Source: Pachyseris speciosa | Taxonomy: Eukaryota; Cnidaria; Anthozoa; Scleractinia; Pachyseridae | Direction of reading: 5' to 3' | Assembly (NCBI GenBank): GCA_016490735.1 | Contig: JAEMWC010000393.1 | Location: 493,501-557,500 of the forward strand | DNA length: 64,000 bases | Part shown: piece by piece, positions 20,286-30,611 of the stretch | Numbering within the stretch: the stretch's first letter is position 1 | Layout of the letters: each line of letters begins with the position of its first letter | Made by a program: the position numbers and the translations under genes | Notes under the pieces: model-generated | Told to the model about the DNA's origin: nothing | What the model saw: the letters and a program-made list of their open reading frames with translations, nothing else | Databases searched by the model: none

Positions 20286-21928
20286 TTTCTGGTGGTTAAA
20301 TGGTAAGGTACCCGGCGCATTGTTCTTGGGAACGGAACCATATCTTGTGAATCTAAGCAGCTGACGTAATGCTCACGGAGCTTGACTTGGTCATATGATT
20401 GTGTTGCCGGGTCTATGTCATGGCAGACATCTGTTGAAAAGGCCAGAGCAAACAAGCCACAGTCTTTATCGTTTGCTTGCCTCTGAACTTTCTCATTGAA
20501 AACTGTGACAGATTTCCTAGTGTGCATGAACATTCGGCAGGAGTGAGCGATGGCAATTGAGCTGACTTTAGTGTATAGACTGTCATAAATCTTTACCGTC
20601 CCAGGCCTTGAAGAAACAGTACTTAGACAGACCCAGTGGGAACCTGTGTTTAAGATTTGTACAAATTCACTTTGGGCAGGGGTGACCAATTCACCAGAAA
20701 TAGAAGGATTATGCAGTCCATCTACTAGTGGAAATTTTGATTTCAGAAGTAGTTGTCCAGCATGAATTTCAGAGTCACATAGCCATGTTGTTTTCTTTAA
20801 AATGTTGGCTCTGGCATCTTGGTAAAGGATGAAGTGGGCGTCAGGGTCTTCAGGGTCTTCAATATCTAACCAGATGTTGGTATCTGGAGAGTTGTCATCT
20901 ATTATTATGGGTAACTGCTTTGAGACAGGAGGAATGTTCTCTTTGTGTTCTTGTTTGGCTTTCTCACTGGTGAAAATATCAGGGATAGATCTTTGCTCTT
21001 TTTGGTTCAGTATGTCAATTTCTACAGTTCTAATTTCTTGCTTTGAAATGTTGATAATGGAAGCACTCTTTTCATGGTCACCCTTGGTTTCTTCATTAAT
21101 GGACACTTCCTTTTCCATTATAGGCAGTTGGATACCTGCAGGAGAAATATTCTCTTCGTAATCAAGCTCATCCCTTTCAACTGTGGAACTTTTTAGCTCA
21201 AGAGGACTTTTCTCTTCTTGACTGGTCATCATTTCTTGAGTGATGAGGGGAATCTGCTCGGTGTCTCTCTTGTTTTCCTCTTTAGTGGATATGTCTTCTC
21301 CAAGGATTTCACTCTCTACCTTCTCAACTCTTGCCCTCTTAGAATGAACGGCTGCATTAAGAGGATCGATATGCAACCCGCGTTTAAGGTAATTTGCGGC
21401 CTTTCCAACTCTGCCTGTATATTTATTTTTTCTAGTAGCTAGAGGTAGGCGTTTGAATGCTGATTTGGCGGAATGTTGCTTTGGTTTTAAAGGCTCAGTC
21501 GGAGAATGTTTTTTCTTAGGGGCTTCTTGTTCCAGGATAAGGCCGTTAGATGCTCTAGGTGCAGAGCTTTCCATTTTCTGCAGGCAGACTTGTAGGCATT
21601 CTTTGACATCATTTAGGGTATTTAAATCATCCACAATGTAGCTGAGAGACTTCATCCGGTTCATAAGATCGCGACATGTAGATGCCACCGTCCTCTTTAC
21701 TGCCGTTGGGAGAGGAATGTTTTGGAATTCAATGTTTAAATCTGCATTTCTGTCAGGTATGTCTGTGCAATCTTCTGGTGATTCTTGTTGGGACAGTTCT
21801 TCTGGGGACTCCTTCTTGCAAGCAGGAGAAACAATTTCTGTATCCAGGGTAAAAAATGGGGAATTTCTGTATTTCTCAGGAAGGCTATCAAATCCCCAAT
21901 CGGGCTGGTGCCTAAAAACAGCAAACAT
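20246..21928 (-). CDS. 3' open frame of the MULE: end of SWIM finger plus Ulp1-like C48 protease
   Basis: This uninterrupted 560-codon stretch begins inside the SWIM finger (PCKHMFAVFR) and is the longest intact part of the locus. Residues about 50-330 are a low-complexity, Glu/Lys/Ser-rich linker. Residues about 425-520 carry the Ulp1/SENP-type papain-fold signature: His431 in SHWVCLS, Asp449 in IYDSLY, Gln484 in VQRQAND and Cys490 in KDCGLFALAF, the complete catalytic set. The family cleaves SUMO or related ubiquitin-like proteins. Fusion of C48 proteases to Mutator-type transposases is known from plants (KI-MULE/CUMULE); here the order SWIM, C48, PHD fits a similar element in an animal. 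The stop follows a shift that puts the PHD finger in another frame. Confidence 0.8.
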   Translation of the reverse strand: MFAVFRHQPDWGFDSLPEKYRNSPFFTLDTEIVSPACKKESPEELSQQESPEDCTDIPDRNADLNIEFQNIPLPTAVKRTVASTCRDLMNRMKSLSYIVDDLNTLNDVKECLQVCLQKMESSAPRASNGLILEQEAPKKKHSPTEPLKPKQHSAKSAFKRLPLATRKNKYTGRVGKAANYLKRGLHIDPLNAAVHSKRARVEKVESEILGEDISTKEENKRDTEQIPLITQEMMTSQEEKSPLELKSSTVERDELDYEENISPAGIQLPIMEKEVSINEETKGDHEKSASIINISKQEIRTVEIDILNQKEQRSIPDIFTSEKAKQEHKENIPPVSKQLPIIIDDNSPDTNIWLDIEDPEDPDAHFILYQDARANILKKTTWLCDSEIHAGQLLLKSKFPLVDGLHNPSISGELVTPAQSEFVQILNTGSHWVCLSTVSSRPGTVKIYDSLYTKVSSIAIAHSCRMFMHTRKSVTVFNEKVQRQANDKDCGLFALAFSTDVCHDIDPATQSYDQVKLREHYVSCLDSQDMVPFPRTMRRVPYHLTTRNNSANFLCMENAK

Positions 21929-22684
21929 GTGCTTGCACGGTAGATGGGTTCTTTGCCATTCTTCACAAGCACATGATGGAACCCCATATCTACACCAACG
22001 GAGACTTCATACCACTGGTCCAGCGTGGCTGATTGGCTATGTACCCGAAACTGCCCTTCGCCTGATTGGATGACATTGTGATCTAGGATGGCTTGTGCCA
22101 ATGATATTTTGTCCATACAGTGTGAAGTGATATGGCGTGGACGATCTTGGAGGTAAAGGGGCACCCTGTCATCGTAACGTTTGTAGTGGCTGGACAGCCT
22201 TGTGTTTGCTTCTATATACCTGCAACGATTTTGACACCGGTATAAGCTTGTTGTAGTGACAAAGTAACAGTTTCATGTGCTGAAATAGAAATTCAACGCA
22301 CATAAGCAGTAATAATTAAACAGGTAATGATAAAACGCAATATGTGTAATGCCATTTCCATTGAGACCCCATTTCTCTATCTGCAGTCACACATGGAAGC
22401 AATCAAACGACATCATTTTCCAAACTGAATACGAAACATTAGGACTTGAAATGAGCTAAGATTTCATTCTGCTACTTACTTTGTGTACTTGTCCGGAAGG
22501 AATTGTTCAACCAAAATGGTCACCATAGAACTTAGGTTTACACTCTTGTTACCTTCCAGATATTCATACTTGAACGATTTATTTCGCCTTTCGACTCCAT
22601 TGGTGGTACAAACTGAAGACAAAAGGCGATCTTTCTTGTATGCCCAAACCCACCTCTGAAAAGAAACGGAACAGTAGTATTAGT

Positions 22685-22775
22685 CAAAAGGCAAATGAAG
22701 AATGATCCTCGCAGTTGTGAACGCAATTTATGCAATTGCGAAAAGAAGCCTGAAAAAAATTCAGGACTTCAACGG

Positions 22776-22809
<34 letters not shown>

Positions 22810-22810
22810 T

Positions 22811-22851
<41 letters not shown>

Positions 22852-22931
22852 AGGTCAATTATGGGTTCATATGTTCCCGTGAAAGAAATGAATGTCAATG
22901 ATATATGAAATAAATCATACATATATCATTC
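22685..22931 (-). mobile_element. tRNA-headed SINE in a MULE intron, with 14-bp target-site duplication
   Basis: The element reads on the minus strand from 22931. The 14-mer acagtagtattagt flanks it exactly (22671-22684 and 22932-22945), which fixes the boundaries. Its middle is a tRNA-like region and it ends in the GCAATTGCATAAATTGCG and AGGATCATTCTTCATTTGCC blocks that I associate with a common coral repeat. It sits in the intron between the fifth and sixth MULE exons, about 16 bases beyond the acceptor. Confidence 0.85.
22765..22836 (-). tRNA. tRNA-like part of the SINE (not a functional tRNA gene)
   Basis: On the minus strand GGCTTCA and TGAAGTC pair as an acceptor stem. A-box-like GCTCAGTTGGTTAGAGC and B-box-like GGGTTCAAACCCC are present. 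The anticodon arm has an A-C mismatch and lacks U33, so this is the RNA polymerase III promoter head of a SINE rather than a working tRNA. Confidence 0.75.
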
Positions 22932-24047
22932 ACAGTAGTATTAGTATTGCCTTTGCAACACGTGTTTGTTTACCAGGCTGTAATACTGTAACAATGATCC
23001 AGTTCACGAGACTATCAGATCGACCCGAATACCTTGTGCTCTCGTATCCACGTGTTATGAAACCAGTCTCGAGCACCTTTTAACTCTGACCGACCCCACA
23101 CTTCCCACTCTTCAAGAGCTCCTACTGCCTCTTTGTACCCTTCCTCTGTTGATGCGTGAGCAATTCGTCGAAAACGACAAAGGATATCCGTCTTGAAAAC
23201 AGTAGCTCCATTTGCTCCTTTGGAAAGCCACCGCTCCCAAGCTTGCTCCTGTGAAAATCGCAGATGTACACACTACAATCTGAAAGAAAACACAAAAGTG
23301 ATCAAAAGAGTCGCTCTAGGTAAGCCAAGTGGGGTGTACTCGTGCCTGACTAATATGTTGAGAGTTGATAAACGTTTCATTTATACTATCCCCTTTGTTC
23401 TGTTCAGTTCATCTATTTATGCGTGAATTCAAAAAGTTTATTGTTCTTTTTGCTGTTGTTATAACTTTTTAAGATGTCGACTCTGTTGTACCGTTCGTGC
23501 AACTCATTTGATTAAAGGGGTCGGTACAAAACGTGGACCCCCCTTCTGGACCCCCTTCTGGACCCCCTTCTGGACCCCCATCTGGACCCCTTCTGGACCC
23601 CCTTCTGGACCCCCATCTGGACCCCTTCTGGACCCCATTCTGGACCCCCTTCTGGACCCCTCGATTTTTCTGTTGAAAAATAATAAAATGATATTTAACA
23701 GTCTTCGCTTTGGATTTCAACTTCGGCCGGTTCGTTGATAGTTACAGACAGTATTACAGTAATCGCGAACATTACCACCGCCATTTTCATCCCGAGAAAG
23801 ACTTGCTTTGAATTTCGCTGAATTTGCGTCGCTGAAGTTTGTTGTTGTTACCAAATACTTTAAAATTTTCTCGCAAAGGTTAGATAAACGTTAAATATGC
23901 AAATTACTGTTCAGCTTTCAACTGGCTTTCGGAGAATGTGAATTATTATCGGTGGCAGATTTATGTCACGTGCTAGGCAACCAGAGTGATCATATTTCAT
24001 TCCATCATCATTCAGCGGGTTTTCAGAGCAAGCTTTCGAACGTATTT

Positions 24048-24491
24048 CAGGGGCACCCAACGAAAAGTTTCGGTAGATATCTGTTCTGTGGAATGAAATT
24101 CGCCTCGGGTTTTCGGCGTCGATTAAAGAGTGCACTCGGATTTTCGTAACTAAAACGTGGCCTAAAAGATTCGCACTTGGGAAATCTGCACTGAGGTTTT
24201 CGGAAAGGTCGTAATTGCTGTTTTTGACATTCAAAAACGTCAGCTAGCATTTTCGGAAAGCAAATAGTTTCCTAGGAAGTTCGTGGAAAGTTCATTTCAG
24301 CTTGCATTTTCGCAAAGGAAGAATTTGTTCCCTAACATTTTCGGACAATTAAAATTTCAGCTAGGGAATCCGAACCGATCACCTTCTTCTAGCTTATGAA
24401 AACATCACTTTAAACAGACTTCAAGCACTATAAGGTACTTAAAAATGCCTTTCTACAGCTTTTGGTTGATTTGGCTCGTTGGGTGCCCCTG
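24048..24491. mobile_element. 444-bp element with ends CAGGGGCACCCAACG / inverted
   Basis: CAGGGGCACCCAACGA at the left and TCGTTGGGTGCCCCTG at the right are perfect inverses. The interior carries repeated TTTTCGGAAAG-type words. It has no coding capacity. It is nested in the centre of the 23518-25330 element; I did not find a convincing target duplication. Confidence 0.75.
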
Positions 24492-24741
24492 ATATTTTGC
24501 CAGCGTGGAAGAAAACATTGCTCACTTTTTTGCTGCAGTGATAACATTAACTAGCAGTGCTTATTCTAATCCAAACAGAAAAAAAGATAGTTTTTTAGCT
24601 CGGTTCACATTCTTCGAAACCCAGTTGAAAGCTGAACAGTAATTTGCATATTTAACGTTTATCTAACCTTTGCGAGAAAATTCTAAAGTATTTGGTAACA
24701 ACAACAAAAGTCAGCAACGCAAATTCAGCGAAATTCAACAA

Positions 24742-25096
24742 CAAGAACAAGTTTATTCAGTATTACCATTTTGTACAGGTGTTACCGATTAAAATAACAA
24801 TAATAAACAGCTAAGTTTAAGGAAATGCAGATATGATGGAACGGAAGAATTAACTTTGTTTCTTTCGTCTTTCAAATGCTTGAAAGATGAAATTAGCAGC
24901 TAGCCTGCTGATATGTGAATCAGTATTGTTAAAAAGAAAACAGACTTTATCATGGATATTGTAATGTGTAAATAAATGTATTTCGGTCGTTGATTTTAAT
25001 AAAAAGAGTCTTTCTCAAATCATTGTATTGATCACAGTGAAATAATATGTGCAGTTCATTTTCAACCGAATTTTGGTTGCAATGATCACATTCTCG
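24742..25096 (-). mobile_element. 5'-truncated LINE 3' end
   Basis: On the minus strand a short frame encodes a Cys-His motif typical of the C-terminus of non-LTR reverse transcriptases (CDHCNQNSVENELHILFHCD, then QYNDLRKTLF), followed by a stop and a 3' tail ending AAACTTGTTCTTGTTG. Comparing the two arms of the host element places the insertion inside the right arm, just after CATCCCGAG on the minus strand. Severe 5' truncation is normal for such insertions. Confidence 0.75.
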
Positions 25097-25507
25097 GGAT
25101 GAAAATGGCAACTGGCTGTGGTAATGTTCGCGATTACTGTAATACTGTCTGTAACTATCAACGAACCGGCCGAAGTTGAAATCCAAAGCGAAGACTGTTA
25201 AATATCATTTTATTATTTTTCAACAGAAAAATTGAGGGGTCCAGAAGGGGGTCCAGAAGGGGGTCCAGAAGGGGTCCAGAAGGGGTCCAGAAGGGGGTCC
25301 AGAAGGGGGGTCCACGTTTTGTACCGACCCTGATTAAAGTCGCCACTGCAACAAATTATAGCCATCATAAAAGCGTCATTGAAGCAATTACGTCCGACAG
25401 CATGCTCTTTCACCAACAGTTTCAAGGGAGATACAAGTATCAGATGAGAATGAATATATGAAAATCATATATTTGAACTGCGGATTAAAGAATGAATATG
25501 TGAATGA

Positions 25508-25568
25508 GTGGTTTGGTGCGCTGGACTTCAATGAGATCACCCCGGGTTCAAATCCCGCTAAAACCACT
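25508..25568 (+). tRNA. tRNA-like remnant (deleted D-arm)
   Basis: GTGGTTT and AAACCAC pair as a 7-bp acceptor stem and CCCCGGGTTCAAATCCCG gives a T-arm/B-box, but only 61 bases lie between the ends and the D-arm is mostly gone. With the nearby SINE-like TATATGAAAATCATATATTT at 25453-25475 it is best read as a SINE or tRNA pseudogene in the MULE intron. Confidence 0.6.
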
Positions 25569-27777
25569 AGATGGCTATAGCAGTAGGTATCTTATCAAAC
25601 TACCTGGAAATAACCGCTCCACAGCGCCAATTTTTGCTTCGCTGTAGTCAACCAGGAAGAAGTGTGGTGACCATTCAGAATTCCATTCCGCTATTACTTT
25701 CAGGGCGTTTTCTATTTCGTAACTGGCCTCACTTTGCGATATAAAACTGCCAACCACCTGATAGTCAACATTTGTCTTGACCACCAGGAAAAACAACGGT
25801 AACGCATATTTCGTCGTACGATGTGTGACATCGAGCAAACTGAAATCGTTCCCATAACGATTCAAAAGTCTGCGCTGCCATTTTGTCTGGTGTACGAACA
25901 AAAGACCCTCCTTTCCTCCGGAAACTTACACAACTTCTTCCTCGGCATCGTCGTCGCCATCGTTTTCACTCCATTCACCACTTGTGATATCTGCTTTACA
26001 TGAGCATAAGGGCGAAAGAAAAACAAATCATCTGGGCAATCTTTTCTCCAACCCTCTACTTTTTTCTGCAAATTTTCTTGGTCTACCTTCGAACACCTCT
26101 GTTTTACGACAGACGCGTAAATGGCACTGCGTATATCTGTCTTACTGGGGTAAAATCTCCTGTTACATCGTGAAGGCAAAGGCCCTTCCTTGAAAAGCAC
26201 CTTTTCAACGTAGTGTCGAAGGTGACGCCGCATTTCGTTAACTCCACGAACGCCTTCATCAACAAGATCAATTATCTGATCCCTTAACCTTGAGTCCATT
26301 CTTTGAAGGAAACCAGCAATCTGTATGGAAAACAGAATACGTTTATCAAGAGTAGTAGTGTATTGCTGATTTTCACATGACGTCATAGCGTCCATGTTGG
26401 TGGCCTGTGGTAATGCAAACATTTTCTTTGGCATCGGTTAAAAAACTTCGCCGATTATCACGAGAGTGAAAACAAAGGATAGTAGCACAGTATGTAGCTT
26501 ACAACGAGCGGACGTGCGTTGGCGTATTGCACAAGGCAATAAAAAGGACAGTTTCGGTAAACTTGTGAAGCACATACTAAATATTTGTTGGCTTTTAAAT
26601 TTAAACCGTTCGCGACTTCGCAAAGACTTCCTATAATGCAGAGGCATTGCTTTTCTTCTACGAAGTGGTCCTCCATTATCGTCAAGGCTCGCAACAAATT
26701 TAGTTTTAATAGCATTCCTAAGCGAAGTTCGGACTTTCGTGAGTTATGTGGGACGATCAGTTAGAAAGACAGCACACTCACAAACATTCTCCAAACTTTT
26801 AATTTATAAGGCACTGAGTTTGAAGTTTCCTTGAAAATATTGATCGTTTCCTTATTGAAAACCTACCTCTCCAGTCGTGTGTTGGGCATGGTCACCGGGG
26901 CGAGGAAAGTGTATGTATACTCGCTTTTCACCTTCGCCAGCCGTATCTTCACTTAAGGCTTTCCGCAGTTTTTTAGATGCAGTCTTTCGTCGTTTGGAAG
27001 TGTCCACGTCTATCTGAAATTTTGACAATTTTTTATCCATTTTATTCCTTTGCATGAATTCCTAAGGTTATTTTTCCCTCCCAAGCTGGTTGCTGTTCTG
27101 TTGCTCTTTCACTCTTACCTTAAATTGTGGAAATCGTATGACTTCTCGCATTATGACTTGCGCGGTACATCCAAATTTCTTAGTTGGCTGATGTATTTCC
27201 CTTGGCCTTTTGTTTCCATATGAATGGTCACCACCCTGATGTGGGATAAGGGAGTTGTTAACTAAAAGTTGATATTTTGTATTTAATATTCAAGTATTTT
27301 ATTTTCCTAGTGTTTGTCGAAATCAGTGAAACGTAAAGTACCATGGCGTCTTTGTTTTGGGCGGGAAACAATGCACTCGGGGCTATGGTTTGTCCTGTCA
27401 ATTAATTGTAGGAAGACTTGAAACTTGGGATTTTAATATTTCAGTTACTTACACCTATCTTATCCTCCGCCCCTTCCCAAGCTCACCATCTCCCTAACTT
27501 CCCATCTCCTTAATTTGTTCCTTCTTTGCGGTGTTCAGTCGGGGTGTCATTCAAGGTTTTTCTTATAAATACCTCCGCTCACCGTTTTACTTTTCAGTTT
27601 CTCTTTATCAGCAGTATGCCTATCAGTGCCTAGATGACAGTCGTACACTCGCTTTCCAGTGATGATGGGCACTCCGTCATAAAGAAACCTGGCTTGAGAC
27701 GATGCTGTTTGTGGGTCTTCAAAGAATACCTTTTTCCTTTTTTTTTCTATATTCTCTGTCAGAACAAATGTATCCAC

Positions 27778-27989
27778 TAATTTAGATTGCGATAAAATGT
27801 CTTAAACAATGCCGTATCTAGGCACTGCGAAACTTTGTGCGCTGATTCCAGAGCAAATTTCAATAGGGTGCAAAGCTGTCTCCTAGCCAGGTACTCTCGG
27901 GACAACCTTAAGACGCCTGCCTAATAAAGAGGTCATGTACAAACAAGGTAACCTCTCAAATCATCCGCTATCACAAAAGATAGGGTCCA
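27778..27989. other. Sequence 5' of the MULE first recognised exon
   Basis: The exon frame stays open a little upstream of 27777 to an in-frame stop near 27808, and no ATG was found. The true first exon or terminal repeat of the MULE may lie here or further right; I could not identify either. Confidence 0.3.
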
Positions 27990-28108
27990 GGGCCCAGTTG
28001 CTCGAAGCATGGTTAGCGCTAACCAGAGTTAAGTACCATGACAACCTATAGGTTTTAATACATCTTAACCAATGGTTTACGCTAGCCATGCTTCGAGCAA
28101 CTCAGCCC
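27990..28108. mobile_element. 119-bp Harbinger-type MITE
   Basis: GGGCCCAGTTGCTCGAAGCAT at the left is mirrored by ATGCTTCGAGCAACTCAGCCC at the right, with a short loop holding TTAACCA motifs. The ends match those of the Harbinger element ending at 5951, so it could be mobilised by that kind of transposase. Confidence 0.75.
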
Positions 28109-29660
28109 AGGTTGTTTAGCACCCTGCATAGCCAGTAAAAACTGACAAGATTAAACCCTCCCTGCAACATTTTGATATAGTGCACGCTTGATGAAAAAGA
28201 AGATATGCAAGCCGGCATCATGCAGGTGGTCTTGTATACCCTATACCCTGCTCCCGAAGTGAAATATCAGCCAAGACAAGCTCGCAATGGGTGTCCGCTA
28301 TAGAGGGGTGTCCATTTTGTAGAGTTGATCACTAATTGTCCAGAAGTCAGCAGGTCATCCAGAATTTTCAGCCAGTTTTTACAACAGTCATTAACACCGG
28401 CGGTATGAAGTAAGTGACTGGAGCTGTCACGCTTACAATCAGCCTCATCAACCCGAGTTAAAATAAAGTTACCTACCTACCTACCTACCTACCTACCATA
28501 GTCACAAAATGTAAGCTATACAGTCATTCATAGCCCCTTTATTGGATGTGCCAGGCTTAAAAGGTTTCAGTGTGAATCTTGAGCACTTGAAAACTTGGTG
28601 GTTACATGGGTTGCGAGAAAATCAGCTCTAATTTATGGTTTGTCGGAAAGAATTTCTTTCATTGTGTGGTTGTCACGCAACTGCTCAGAGCTTTTTCATG
28701 GCCTGCTTTTCGAGAAGATGTCAACGACTGCACAGCTTACACTGTAAAAAACTGCATGCCCGGAAATTTGATGAGGACCGGCGTAGCGTGACATGATGTA
28801 TGGGTTATTCAAAATTTAAGACTCTGACCCGAAGGTCATTTGGAGGATTTATCGCTAATTTACAGCATTTTTTATTGCAATTTCCGTTTTGACTTTTATC
28901 TTGGAAGGAAGTATCAACTAAGCATTTCGCGATCATACTATATACAGTTCACCAAGACGGAGTCGCTGGCTTGAGATAAGCAAAGTAAACTCAAAGTACC
29001 GACGGTAAAAAATCCCGCTATTTAATACAACCTTTCTACATGTAAATGACAAACATGTAGCTTACCTTTGCCAAGAGAGTAGTTGTAATACAAAACAAAT
29101 CTGGTTGTTTCAATCTCATGCTCATGAAGGAGCTTTTCGGCTGATTGCACGTCTTGCACAAAACCGAATGTTTCCTAGATCTTTTGAAAAGACATGATTA
29201 TATTGCGATCTTTCAGCCAGCAAATCTCCTGAAACTCAGACTGTTGTCCTTGTCAATTTTCCCGCGTTTGTGATGATGAGTGGTTTCCAAGCCTCTTATG
29301 GGCCCCATCCGATGGGTCCCCTCGTCCATCCCCTGAGGGGATAGATCAGCGGGACCTTTGTATTAGCAGACAAATTAGCCAATATCAGCAACATACAACG
29401 TTTATTTACTTCACCAACTGAATGATATAATTCAGATTAGCAGGAAAATTTCCCAAAATTATCAACACAAAAAACGTATTAATATTTCATCCCACACAAA
29501 AATCCATATTTTCGAAGACGCAACGATGAGTGGTATTCGAGAAACGTAAAAGGGTATAGTTTTGTAGGAATAATTACCTCTAGTGTTCTTAGGCAAACCA
29601 CATATGTAACAGCAAACACTAACAACCGTGTCACTGACTTTATTGTGTAAAATGTCAAGG
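28109..29660. other. Mostly unannotated sequence
   Basis: Apart from the (ACCT)n tract I see only a small palindrome at about 29310-29360 (GTCCCCTCGTCCATCCCCTG, then AGGGGATAGATCAGCGGGAC). No convincing exon on either strand. Confidence 0.4.
28469..28498. repeat. (CTAC)n microsatellite
   Basis: Six to seven tandem copies of a CTAC/ACCT tetranucleotide. Confidence 0.9.
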
Positions 29661-29668
29661 CGGACGTT

Positions 29669-29755
29669 ATTGTGGCCGACGAATTAGCGAAGATGTATTC
29701 GGTGCTCGTAAAACTCGGTCCCAGTCTCACCGCCGTTGGAGGGCCCTCTCGTCTA
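29669..29755 (+). CDS. Conserved coding-like exon 'AKM.S.LVKL.PSLTAVGGP' (copy 2, partial)
   Basis: The plus strand encodes VADELAKMYSVLVKLGPSLT and AVGGP, matching the minus-strand segment at 15768-15690 over about 26 residues. DNA identity is also high (for example CCCAGTCTCACCGCCGT). The match stops abruptly at GGGCCCTCT, after which unrelated sequence and a minisatellite follow, so this copy is a fragment. Confidence 0.4.
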
Positions 29756-29795
29756 TCCCTTCTAATATTGACCCATAAAAGAACCGCTACAATAC

Positions 29796-30098
29796 ATTTG
29801 TATACCCGTGTATACTCCTGTATACCCTTTTATACCCCTCTACACCCTTGTATACCCCTGTATACTCCTGTATTCCCCTGTATACTCTTGTATACCCATG
29901 TATACTCATGTATACCCTTTTATACCCCTGTACACTCCTGTATACCTATGTATACTCTTGCATACCCACGTATACTCCTGTATACTCTTGTATACTCATG
30001 CATACTCCTGACTACTCTTGTATACCCCTGTATACCCCATGTATATTCTTGTATACACATGTAAACTCTTGTAAACCCATGTTTACTCTTGTATAAAA
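29796..30098. repeat. 'GTATACYCYT' 10-bp minisatellite
   Basis: About thirty tandem 10-base units such as GTATACCCCT, GTATACTCCT and GTATACTCTT with point variation run for 300 bases. All three plus-strand frames are largely open across it because the unit lacks stops; this is not coding evidence. Confidence 0.9.
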
Positions 30099-30611
30099 GT
30101 GTAGTTTACACCCAAACAAGTCAGGAAGAAATTCTTCTACTAAGTGTTTAAGTCCACTTGCTGTGGCAACAGTATCCACTCTCTTTCAGCTTCCATATAC
30201 GTGACGTGATGGGGGCTTCGAATTACTCGGTGCACCTGGATCTGGTACTTGCCTTCACGACACTTGCACTAACAAGAATCAATTGTTAAAAAAAAAAAAC
30301 CCTTCGGGCAGATAACAATTGGTAGTCTGTATTTCGGTATTAATCGTTGTGCAATAACGGAAACGATGGAAGTGTAAGAAAGCTGTCTTCCCAGCGCCCC
30401 TTTGAAAATTGAATAGCAAGCCATACATGTGCAAATCCTTCTAAATATTTGAACTACTACCTGTGCGTCGAAGAATGACGACCTCCTTTTAATCTCACCG
30501 CAGCTTTATTGAAATAATAACCTCCCTGTGCGACCATCTTTCGTTGTATGGCTCGTAATACTGGAACACCCAGTCTCTGCAAAGATACTTTTAAATGCTA
30601 GTTTATTTTTA

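Larger units (their letters stand above)
23518..25330. mobile_element. Non-autonomous Mutator-type element with 'TTCTGGACCCCC' subterminal minisatellite
   Basis: The element starts GGGTCGGTACAAAACGTGGA and ends in its complement. The exact 9-mer tgattaaag flanks it (23509-23517 and 25331-25339). Just inside each end are 6-11 tandem units of TTCTGGACCCCC, then about 300 bases of further inverted repeat (for example GGCCGGTTCGTTGATAGTTA). It lies in the large intron between the fourth and fifth MULE exons. The right arm is split by a LINE fragment (24742-25096) and the centre holds another repeat (24048-24491). A diverged arm of the same family lies near 33930-34350. Confidence 0.9.
20089..27777 (-). 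pseudogene. Mutator-like (MULE) transposase with SWIM, Ulp1/C48 protease and PHD domains, frameshifted
   Basis: Seven minus-strand exons are recognisable: 27777-27583, 27235-27119, 27013-26867, 26320-25605, 23279-23033, 22655-22480 and 22219-20089; the true 5' end is unclear. Junctions show GT/AG and keep phase (for example GGAGAG|GTAGGT to CATACAG|ATTGC). In order, the product has a basic N-terminal region, a MULE core with LLDVTHRTTKYALPLFFLVV (Asp at 25830-25832), FLVDYSEAK (Asp at 25647-25649), CDFHR and TTNGVERRN (Glu at 22590-22592), a SWIM finger (CAC...PCKH), a C48 protease and a PHD finger. Lesions are one frameshift and a TAA in the fourth exon (near 25975 and 25950), a one-base loss after CDFHR (near 23243), a one-base loss before SWIM (near 21975) and a shift before the PHD (near 20285). 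Three of these fall near short homopolymers, so assembly error is possible for some. In an intact element the product would cut and paste its own DNA. Confidence 0.8.

Noticed and set aside
22765..22836. Functional tRNA gene
   Set aside because: Anticodon arm is defective and the sequence continues into SINE body with a 14-bp target duplication.
23469..23738. Pro/Gly-rich frames at 23.5-23.7 kb and 25.2-25.4 kb
   Set aside because: Translation of the TTCTGGACCCCC end array of a Mutator-type element.
29672..30096. Overlapping Tyr/Pro-rich plus-strand frames
   Set aside because: Explained by the stop-free 10-bp GTATACYCYT minisatellite.
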